Of a stretch of DNA of 64,000 nt, positions 37,870-44,716 are shown in pieces. Location of the stretch: NCBI RefSeq assembly GCF_002307495.1, contig NZ_NTMR01000009.1, positions 124,001 through 188,000 on the forward strand. Direction: 5' to 3'. A program made the position numbers and the translations under genes. Numbering within the stretch: position 1 is the first letter of the stretch; every line of letters starts with the position of its first letter. The DNA comes from Pseudomonas abyssi. Its GTDB lineage: Bacteria; Pseudomonadota; Gammaproteobacteria; Pseudomonadales; Pseudomonadaceae. The notes under the pieces are model-generated. The model saw nothing but the letters and a program-made list of their open reading frames with translations, searched no databases and had not been told where the DNA came from.

Positions 37870-38820
37870 TCAGTCGCCCCTGTTGGCGTTTGGCGAAGCC
37901 AGGCTAGCCGCCTTGCCAATAGGATGCGGCTCGTTACGGCGTTTGGCCAGCTCAATCTGACGCTGACGCTCCTCGGCGCGCTGGCGCGTCTTCTCCGGCA
38001 GGCTGTCGTAGCAGCGCGGACAGCTGATGCCCTCGACGTACTGGCTGGACGCCTTGTCCTCAGGCGATACCGGGTGGCGGCAGGCGTGGCACTGATCGAA
38101 GGAGCCTGGGGCCAGGTCGTGACGCACGGTCACGCGGTTATCAAACACAAAGCACTCACCATTCCACATCGACTCTTCGGCCGGAACGTCCTCAAAATAC
38201 TTGAGAATACCGCCCTTGAGGTGAAACACCTCACCAAAGCCTTCCTCGAGCATGTAGCTGGACGCCTTCTCGCAACGGATGCCGCCGGTACAGAACATTG
38301 CCACCTTTTTGTGACGTTTTGGGTCAAAGTGCTCGCGCACGTACTCGGGGAATTCACGAAAGGTCTTGGTCTGCGGGTCGATAGCGCCCTCAAAGGTACC
38401 GATAGACACCTCGTAGTCGTTGCGGGTGTCGATCAGCAGTACCTCGGGGTCGCTGATCAGGGCGTTCCAGTCCTTGGCGTCGACATAGGTGCCCACCTTG
38501 CGCGTGGGCGAAACACCCTCGACGCCCAGGGTGACGATTTCCTTCTTCAGCTTGACCTTGGTGCGGTAGAAGGGAATCTCGTCGCAGAAAGACTCCTTGT
38601 ACTCCAGATCACTCAAGCGGGGGTCACTGCGCAGCCAATCCAGCACCGCAGCCATACCCGCCTGGGGGCCGGCGATGGTGCCGTTGATGCCTTCCTCGGC
38701 CAGCAACAAGGTGCCTTTGACGCCATTGGCGGTCATCTCGTCCAGCAGGGGCTGGCGCAGGGCTTGATAGTCATCCAGGCGGACGAACTTGTAGAGTGCC
38801 ACAACAACAATTGCAGACAT
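37870..38820 (-). CDS. trhO: tRNA uridine(34) hydroxylase TrhO
   Basis: This 316-residue YceA-type rhodanese has an N-terminal acylphosphatase-like domain ([12 protein letters not shown]), a rhodanese domain with catalytic Cys177 in [13 protein letters not shown], and a C-terminal extension with two Cys pairs (CHAC, CPRC) likely to bind zinc. TrhO uses O2 to form 5-hydroxyuridine at the tRNA wobble position. AAGAGGTATGC precedes the ATG. Confidence 0.94.
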   Translation of the reverse strand: MSAIVVVALYKFVRLDDYQALRQPLLDEMTANGVKGTLLLAEEGINGTIAGPQAGMAAVLDWLRSDPRLSDLEYKESFCDEIPFYRTKVKLKKEIVTLGVEGVSPTRKVGTYVDAKDWNALISDPEVLLIDTRNDYEVSIGTFEGAIDPQTKTFREFPEYVREHFDPKRHKKVAMFCTGGIRCEKASSYMLEEGFGEVFHLKGGILKYFEDVPAEESMWNGECFVFDNRVTVRHDLAPGSFDQCHACRHPVSPEDKASSQYVEGISCPRCYDSLPEKTRQRAEERQRQIELAKRRNEPHPIGKAASLASPNANRGD

Positions 38821-39059
38821 GCATACCTCTTCTTCAGTGGGCGCCCGCGTAAAGGGCGTACCGTTGGGGGCCGCGATTCTAGCAAAAAATGGGGGGTTGC
38901 GAAAAATGGGCGGCGTTGCGGATGGGCGGGACCGTCGAGTGATAGCTCGTCCGGTCGTTACTTGTGAACTCGAAAGCGCGCTTGGTCATTCTCTGCGCCT
39001 TTGTCCCATCCGCCTTTCGCCTTCTCCGGCGAGCCAAGGGGCACCCGGCTGCGCGGCCC

Positions 39060-39244
39060 TTCGGGTTCGCTGCGTTGCTCGATTTATCGGGGTGGCCGGC
39101 GAGGTGAGCCACAAAACTCGGGGGCTCTGCCCCCTCGGACATCCTGTGGCTCTTTTCCCCGATAAATCTGCGCTACTCGCCCGCGTAAACGGGACTGGAT
39201 TCCGTGCACGCTTGACCATCGCTGATCATTCCCACGCTCCGCGT
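39060..39244. repeat. Palindromic intergenic element with REP-like end
   Basis: Nested inverted repeats are present: GATTTATCGGGG (39081-39092) with CCCCGATAAATC (39157-39168), GAGCCACA (39106-39113) with TGTGGCTC (39145-39152), and a central GGGGGC/GCCCCC hairpin. At the right edge, ATTCCCACGCTCCGCGT (39228-39244) resembles one half of the common Pseudomonas REP palindrome. From memory, closely similar blocks recur between genes in pseudomonads, so I regard it as a mobile or formerly mobile repeat. Confidence 0.65.
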
Positions 39245-39305
39245 CCTGCTGAGGGGTGACGCCAGCAGCACCTTAGCTCGCCGTGAAGGCGAAAAGCTGA
39301 CTTGA

Positions 39306-39341
39306 TAAAAACAGGCTGCTAAAAGCCATTTACTGCCAGCC
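39306..39341 (-). terminator. Weak terminator-like hairpin after bolA
   Basis: On the minus strand a short GGCTG/CAGCC stem is followed by TG and a run of five T. The stem is weak, so the call is tentative. Confidence 0.35.
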
Positions 39342-39364
39342 GCACCAAACCACCGGAGCGTCAA

Positions 39365-39676
39365 TCAACCGTGCTTGCCGCCACCCAGGCAATTGGGCGA
39401 GTCCGGCGCCTGCTGGCGTTGCTGCCATTCCTCTGCCGTGTAGGTGTGCAGCGCCAGCGCGTGAATGCGCTGCATCAGCTCCCCCAGGGTGCGATACACC
39501 GCCTGATGCCGTTTCACAGCGTTCAACCCGGCAAAGTCCTCGCTGACGATCACCGCCTTGAAGTGCGATTCCGAACCCGGCGGTACGCTGTGCATGTAGC
39601 TTTCGTTGATCAGCTCAAGATGGCTGGGCTGCAGCGCCTGCAGCGCCTGGTGCAGGGCTTCCTGGGTGGTGGACAT
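39365..39676 (-). CDS. bolA: BolA-family protein
   Basis: This 103-residue protein has the class-II KH-like BolA fold: [41 protein letters not shown] and [10 protein letters not shown]. BolA proteins pair with monothiol glutaredoxins through [2Fe-2S] clusters and affect cell shape and biofilm. The ATG at 39676 has AGGAGACAG upstream; a further ATG eight codons upstream lacks support. Confidence 0.92.
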   Translation of the reverse strand: MSTTQEALHQALQALQPSHLELINESYMHSVPPGSESHFKAVIVSEDFAGLNAVKRHQAVYRTLGELMQRIHALALHTYTAEEWQQRQQAPDSPNCLGGGKHG

Positions 39677-39716
39677 GGCTGTCTCCTGTGGCGGTTTCAC
39701 GGCCCGCTAGTCTAAC

Positions 39717-40697
39717 TCAGGAACCCGCCGGTGGTGGCGTCACGCTCAGGCGCCGCAGGCGACGTTGGCGCAAATTCTGAATCAGGCTGGGCGCCAGTGC
39801 GATCAGCGCCGAGCCCAACACCACCAGCAACGCGCCCACATAGGCCAGGTTATTGAGCACTTCCGGCTCGATCAGCCCCGGCCAGAGCATCGCTCCGAGC
39901 GCGACCATAGAAAAGGTAAACAACGGCGTGGTGGTCACCGTCGCACTGACCCGCGAGGCCTCCCAATGCGCCAGCGCCTCGGCAAAGGCGCCGTAGGCCA
40001 CCAGGGTATTCAGGCAACAGCCCACCAGCAACCAGGCCTGCAGACTGCTCAAGGACAGCACCTGCGCTGGACTTGCCAACGGCCAGATCAGCAGCGCACA
40101 GGACAGGTAGATCACCATCATCACGGTGACCGACGACCAGACCGTCAGCAGCTGTTTCTGTGCCAGCCCGTAAAGCGCCCAGCTGAACGCCGAGGCCAGC
40201 GCAATCAGAATACCCAGTGTGTAGCTGCTCATCTGTGACAGCAGCTCAGCCAGACGCTGATTGAAGAACAGCACAAAACCCGGCAGCAACACCAGCAGGC
40301 CCAGCACCTGCCCCAAACCAAAGCGCTCGCGAAATACCAGCATGCTGCCCAGCATCAACATCACTGGCGCGGTCTGGATGATCAGTTGCATGGTGCCTGC
40401 GGACAGCCGGTTCAGCGCCATCAGGTACAGCACGTAGTTGAAGGCCAACCCCAGAATGGCAACCACCAGCAACCCGCGATTACGCCCGGACAGGGCCATG
40501 ATCGAGGGCAGGCGTCGCTTGGCGGCCAGCCAGCAGAACAGGACCAGTCCGGCACTGAGCAAGCGGTACCAGGTCACGGTGTAAGGATCCATGACCTGCA
40601 GTACCTGCTTGAGCATGATCGGCAGTACGCCCCACAACAGGGTGGTGGTCAGCGCCAACAGAAAACCATAAAGCCAGCGCCCGGAAGACACGTGCAT
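39717..40697 (-). CDS. EamA/DMT-family transporter
   Basis: This 326-residue integral membrane protein has ten predicted helices in two EamA repeats (LLALTTTLLWGVLPIML...; GILIALASAFSWALYGLAQKQLL). Drug/metabolite transporters of this type export amino acids or metabolites; the substrate is unknown. The ATG at 40697 begins MHVSSGRWLYGFLLAL; a longer frame upstream has no helix or family sequence. Confidence 0.87.
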   Translation of the reverse strand: MHVSSGRWLYGFLLALTTTLLWGVLPIMLKQVLQVMDPYTVTWYRLLSAGLVLFCWLAAKRRLPSIMALSGRNRGLLVVAILGLAFNYVLYLMALNRLSAGTMQLIIQTAPVMLMLGSMLVFRERFGLGQVLGLLVLLPGFVLFFNQRLAELLSQMSSYTLGILIALASAFSWALYGLAQKQLLTVWSSVTVMMVIYLSCALLIWPLASPAQVLSLSSLQAWLLVGCCLNTLVAYGAFAEALAHWEASRVSATVTTTPLFTFSMVALGAMLWPGLIEPEVLNNLAYVGALLVVLGSALIALAPSLIQNLRQRRLRRLSVTPPPAGS

Positions 40698-40788
40698 GGA
40701 GATAACTCGAGGAAGGGGGAAGAAGGCACCATTGTAGAAAGGCGCAGCAGTTGCCGACAGAGACAGTTTGTACCGGCAACTGTACCGG

Positions 40789-41742
40789 TCAGCCAGTCTC
40801 TTCCTCACCGGTTACCCTATGCCAGAGCCGCCGTTGCTCATCGGGTTCGACCCGGTAGCGCGCCCAGCGCAAAAACTCGCTGACCCGGCAGATACCGTTG
40901 CCACCCTCACCGGCGCCCTTGACGATACGATAACGCACGCGCCCCGCTCGGCCGGGTCGATTGACCACCTGCTGTACTTCGCGCACGGACCAGTTACGTC
41001 CGGGAAGCCCGTTGCTGTAGTAGGCACCGGTGACCAGGTCTGCGGCAGCCACGCCCTTGCTCTGGGCGTTGTTGTTGGCCAGTTCGACCAGCCGCAGCAG
41101 ATCATCAAACTCGATGTCCATGTAGGCGTTCATCTGCTTGAGCGCGTGTTCAAAGTCTTCAGGAGCGATGCCCGGCGCGCGTGAGACCTGGTGACGGACC
41201 AGCGGCAGAGGATAGCGCCGCCCCTCAAACAGGGCATTGAAGGCCACGGCGAACAGCACGATCACCAGCACATCGAGCAAGATCGGATACACCACGAAGG
41301 CAAAGCCGGCCTCGGTGATCTGCGGCCCACCCAGCACGACAATCATCGCTGTGGCGCTGCCCGGCGGGTGCAGGCAGCGGGCATACATCATGATGACGAC
41401 GCTGCCGCCCACCGCCAGCGCGGCCAGCCAGAAGCCGGGCGGCAGGTACTGCACGCAGGCCACGCCAAAGGCCGCAGACAGGACATGCCCGCCAATCACC
41501 GACCAGGGCTGCGACAACGTGCCGTGCGGCATGGCAAACACCAGCACCGCGCTGGCGCCCATGGAGCCGGTGACCCAGAGCGCGGCCTCGGCCATGACCA
41601 GATGCGTGACCCCGTACAGCAGAATCAACGCGAGCGTCGTCCCGAGCGCAGACACCAGCTTTTCCCGGTGACTGGTGCTGTCCGGCCGCCAGCCTAGAAA
41701 GCGCAGCCCTCTGCGCAACCACCGCACCCGCATCACCCGCAC
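40789..41742 (-). CDS. HPP-family membrane protein with a C-terminal soluble domain
   Basis: This 317-residue protein has an HPP domain of about five helices (25-190) with HGTLSQPW and the eponymous CLHPPGSATA. HPP proteins are linked to nitrite transport in chloroplasts and cyanobacteria. Instead of the CBS pair often found after the domain, there is a 120-residue soluble region (AYMDIEFDDLLRLVELANN; SNGLPGRNWSVREVQQVVN) that I do not recognise. The GTG at 41742 has GGGAGAG upstream; an ATG three codons later is an alternative. Confidence 0.8.
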   Translation of the reverse strand: MRVMRVRWLRRGLRFLGWRPDSTSHREKLVSALGTTLALILLYGVTHLVMAEAALWVTGSMGASAVLVFAMPHGTLSQPWSVIGGHVLSAAFGVACVQYLPPGFWLAALAVGGSVVIMMYARCLHPPGSATAMIVVLGGPQITEAGFAFVVYPILLDVLVIVLFAVAFNALFEGRRYPLPLVRHQVSRAPGIAPEDFEHALKQMNAYMDIEFDDLLRLVELANNNAQSKGVAAADLVTGAYYSNGLPGRNWSVREVQQVVNRPGRAGRVRYRIVKGAGEGGNGICRVSEFLRWARYRVEPDEQRRLWHRVTGEEETG

Positions 41743-41856
41743 GCTCTCTCCCTCTCACTGTCAGCGGCCATGATACCTGAGACAGCCCCCCAGTAACCTG
41801 TCATTCAGAACCCTGACTGCTATGCTGGCAGCTCATTTGCCAAAAGGAGAGCCACT

Positions 41857-42186
41857 ATGACCGACCTCGCAGACCGCACACTGGTCCAGGGCCAGCCAGT
41901 ACTCAACGAGGCAGAGATCCACCGACAGCTGGCCGCCCTGCCCGACTGGTCGCTGGTCACCCAGGCTGAGGTGCCTCGCATCAAGCGGACCTACAGCTTC
42001 CCTGACTTTGCCAAGGCCCTGACCTTCGTCAACCAGGTTGGCGCACTGGCCGAGCAGCAAAACCATCATCCGGCCCTGCTGCTGGAGTGGGGCAAGGTCA
42101 CCGTCAGCTGGTGGAGCCACGATGCCGGTGGCGTCCATCTGAACGACCTGATCATGGCAGCAAGGACCGAGCGCCTGTACCAGTAA
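41857..42186 (+). CDS. phhB: Pterin-4a-carbinolamine dehydratase
   Basis: This 109-residue protein has the PCD signature EQQNHHPALLLEWGKV...HDAGGVHLND, with the paired active-site histidines. It recycles the oxidised pterin cofactor of phenylalanine hydroxylase and also has a DCoH-type role in some organisms. No phenylalanine hydroxylase (phhA) lies beside it, unlike the classical phhA-phhB operon. AAAAGGAGAGCC precedes the ATG. Confidence 0.92.
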   Translation: MTDLADRTLVQGQPVLNEAEIHRQLAALPDWSLVTQAEVPRIKRTYSFPDFAKALTFVNQVGALAEQQNHHPALLLEWGKVTVSWWSHDAGGVHLNDLIMAARTERLYQ

Positions 42187-42492
42187 CCAACACCAGTCTC
42201 TCGTTCGACTCGTGAGAAGCGCCGATCTTGATTCCGCGTGCCGGCATGCAGCTCACTGTGTCGCGCTGCACGCTCGGGCCCTCGCAGAGGCGCGTGGAAT
42301 TGATCCGCGCCTTTCTTGTAGCCAATTTATCTAACACCGTCACATACCTGACATCGACGGCTCACCACGCCGTGCTATAAATAACACTGGGTGGAGGCCA
42401 CAACCTCCCCCTTGGTGCCAACTCCAACCAGGAGCACGCACATCAAGGCGCCCACAAGGCGCCCGCCCAATAAAAACAAGAAGGCGTATGCC
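42187..42492. other. Intergenic region phhB to small ORF (306 bp)
   Basis: The left half contains an imperfect inverted repeat around 42226-42305 of unknown origin. The right half has an extended -10 promoter element (42373-42381) and a leader of about 105 nt with a GGAGG/CCTCC hairpin and two copies of AAGGCGCCC. No other gene is supported. Confidence 0.6.
42373..42381 (+). promoter_or_regulatory. Extended -10 promoter for the small membrane ORF
   Basis: TGCTATAAA matches the extended -10 form (TGnTATAAT with one mismatch), with no clear -35. Transcription would begin near 42388. Confidence 0.5.
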
Positions 42493-42582
42493 ATGAAACC
42501 GTTTTATAAGGCCAAGTGGTCCACCGTGGCCCTGGTCGTGCTTGCAACCTGGTTGCTGCTGATTTTGCCCAATCTGAGCTGA
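42493..42582 (+). CDS. Candidate 29-residue single-helix membrane protein
   Basis: The ATG at 42493 opens a 29-codon frame: a basic N terminus (MKPFYKAKW) followed by one 18-residue hydrophobic helix (VALVVLATWLLLILPN). AAGAAGG lies 8 bases upstream and an extended -10 promoter 115 bp upstream. It precedes mnmC by 44 bp. The basic-in topology and good start signals suggest a real small inner-membrane protein, but no homologue is known to me. Confidence 0.5.
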   Translation: MKPFYKAKWSTVALVVLATWLLLILPNLS

Positions 42583-42626
42583 TGCCCGGATACAATGGCG
42601 CCCACGCCCAGCAGCCCGGAGCCATT

Positions 42627-44633
42627 GTGAGCCACACCCCTGTCGAATCTGCCGACCTGACCTGGATGGATGGCGACCAGCCGTTCTCCACCCGTTTTGC
42701 CGATGTCTACTTCTCGCGCGAAAGCGGTCTGGACGAAACCCGCCATGTGTTTCTGCTGCACAATCAATTGGCCGATCGCTGGGCCGCGCTCGACGCGGGT
42801 GCGCACTTTTGCATTGCTGAAACCGGCTTTGGCACCGGCCTCAACTTTCTGGCCGCCTGGCAACTCTGGGATACCTGCGCGCCTCAAGACGCCTGCCTGC
42901 ACTTTGTCAGCACAGAAAAATACCCGCTCAGCCCGACAGACATGCAGCGTGCGCTGGCTATCTGGCCAGAGCTGGCCGCCTACGCCAGCGAACTGCTTGA
43001 GCAGTATCGCGACCTGACCGCCGGTTGGCAGCACTTTTCTCTGGCGCACGGACGCGTCACCCTGACCCTACTGATCGGAGACCTGTTTGACACGCTGCCG
43101 CAACTGGACGCCGGCGTTGACGCCTGGTTTCTCGATGGCTTTGCCCCCGCCCGCAACCCCGACATGTGGCAGCCCGAGCTCTACCAGCGCATGGCCGCGT
43201 TATCGCGCCCGGGAGCGACCGTCGCCACCTTCACCAGCGTCGGTGACGTGCGTCGAGGCCTGCAGACAGCCGGTTTTACCATGCGCAAGGTCAAAGGTTT
43301 TGGGCGCAAGCGGGAAATGCTCTGCGGCCAGCTGGAACAGACGCCGGAGGCAGGCTGGCAGGCGCCCTGGTTTGCACGCCCCGGCGGGACCAGCGAGCGC
43401 CAGGCGGTGGTCATCGGCGGCGGACTGGCTGGCGCCTGCAGCGCCCATGCGCTGGCACGACGCGGCTGGCAGGTAACGCTGCTGGAGCGCGAAGCAGAGG
43501 TCGCCCAAGGCGCCTCGGGGAATCCGCAGGGCATTCTGTACTGCAAGCTGTCCCCGCATCATCCGCCGCTGTCGCGCTTTATTCAGAGCAGCTATCAGTA
43601 CAGCTTGCGCCTGCTGACACGAACGCTGCCGCAAAACCAGGACACCTGGCAGCAATGTGGCGTACTCCAGCTCGGCGGCGACGAGCGCGAACAAAAACGC
43701 CAGCAGGGGCTGGCCAGCCAGGGCTATCCAGCGAGTTTTCTGCACGCCGTGACGGCCGAGCAGGCCAGCGCACTGGCTGGTGTGCCCATTGAACAACCCG
43801 GGCTGTTCTTTCCTGGCGGCGGTTGGGTCAGCCCTCCGCGCCTGTGTGAGGCGCTGCTGCAGCATCCATTGATCAGTGTGCACCCCTATCGCCATGCGAT
43901 TGAATTGCAGCACTGCGCAACGCACTGGCAGATCCTGGATGCACAGGGCAGTGTGCTGGCCGAGGCACCTCGGGTCATTCTCTGCTGCGCCCATGACACC
44001 GCCGCGTTTGAGCAAACGGCGCACCTGCCGCTCAAGGCCATTCGCGGCCAGCTCACCCATTTGCCGACCAATACGCAAAGCGCAGGCCTACGAACCGTCC
44101 TCTGCGCCGACGGCTATATTTCCCCCAGCCGCCAGGGCAGTCATCACCTTGGCGCAAGCTTTCGCTTTGACCGGCTGGACCTGCAGCCCAGCGAGGAGGA
44201 GAACGCGCATAACCTGCATCTGCTGCAGGCCCTGTCGCCGGCGCTGCATCAGTCGCTGCAGCACACCACGCCCAGTGGCGCCCGGGTTGGCCTGCGCTGT
44301 ACCGCGCCCGACTATCTGCCGCTGATTGGCCCGGTGGTTGATGCCAACGCCTTCACCGAGCGCTATGCCGCGCTTGGCAACGATGCCAGTCTGCGACCAG
44401 ACAGCCCTGCACCCTGGCACCAGGGCCTCTACGTCAATGTTGCGCATGGCTCACGCGGCCTGATAAGCGGCCCGCTGAGCGGAGAACTGCTGGCGGCGTG
44501 GATGAATAACGAGCCGCTGCCTTTGCCGCGTGAGCTGGCAGAAGCAGTGCATCCCTCACGGTTTCTGCTGCGCCAGCTGATACGCCGCAACGCCACCGAC
44601 CGTCCGAAACGCCAGCGCCGGGCTGCTGACTGA
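42627..44633 (+). CDS. mnmC: tRNA mnm5s2U34 biosynthesis bifunctional protein MnmC
   Basis: This 668-residue fusion is the same length as E. coli MnmC. Residues 1-240 are the SAM methyltransferase (AETGFGTGLNFL; DAWFLDGFAPARNPDMW), and residues about 255-668 the FAD-dependent demodification oxidase (AVVIGGGLAGACSAHAL; GLYVNVAHGSRGLISGPLSGELL). It completes mnm5 formation at the wobble uridine of several tRNAs. I chose GTG at 42627 behind GGAG, which gives the family start; longer readings add non-conserved residues. Confidence 0.94.
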   Translation: MSHTPVESADLTWMDGDQPFSTRFADVYFSRESGLDETRHVFLLHNQLADRWAALDAGAHFCIAETGFGTGLNFLAAWQLWDTCAPQDACLHFVSTEKYPLSPTDMQRALAIWPELAAYASELLEQYRDLTAGWQHFSLAHGRVTLTLLIGDLFDTLPQLDAGVDAWFLDGFAPARNPDMWQPELYQRMAALSRPGATVATFTSVGDVRRGLQTAGFTMRKVKGFGRKREMLCGQLEQTPEAGWQAPWFARPGGTSERQAVVIGGGLAGACSAHALARRGWQVTLLEREAEVAQGASGNPQGILYCKLSPHHPPLSRFIQSSYQYSLRLLTRTLPQNQDTWQQCGVLQLGGDEREQKRQQGLASQGYPASFLHAVTAEQASALAGVPIEQPGLFFPGGGWVSPPRLCEALLQHPLISVHPYRHAIELQHCATHWQILDAQGSVLAEAPRVILCCAHDTAAFEQTAHLPLKAIRGQLTHLPTNTQSAGLRTVLCADGYISPSRQGSHHLGASFRFDRLDLQPSEEENAHNLHLLQALSPALHQSLQHTTPSGARVGLRCTAPDYLPLIGPVVDANAFTERYAALGNDASLRPDSPAPWHQGLYVNVAHGSRGLISGPLSGELLAAWMNNEPLPLPRELAEAVHPSRFLLRQLIRRNATDRPKRQRRAAD

Positions 44634-44716
44634 ACCGGCCATGTGCTAGCATCAGGGACAGCACTGCCGCAAAGCAAAAAGCACAATAGAGCGGCTGCCG
44701 TACGGATACCACATTC

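Larger units (their letters stand above)
38821..39364. other. Intergenic region trhO-bolA (544 bp)
   Basis: I see no convincing gene: open frames on both strands through the repeat have no family sequence or ribosome binding sites. The central 300 bp contain a complex palindromic element (see repeat 39060-39244). The trhO promoter should lie at the left edge and the bolA terminator at the right edge. Confidence 0.7.

Noticed and set aside
38819..39259. A 146-codon open frame across the trhO-bolA gap
   Set aside because: It runs through the palindromic repeat and has no start signals; similar frames appear wherever such a repeat occurs.
42226..42305. Imperfect inverted repeat in the phhB-mnmC gap as a transposon remnant
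   Set aside because: The arms match only partly, there is no target duplication and no internal coding sequence, so no element can be claimed.
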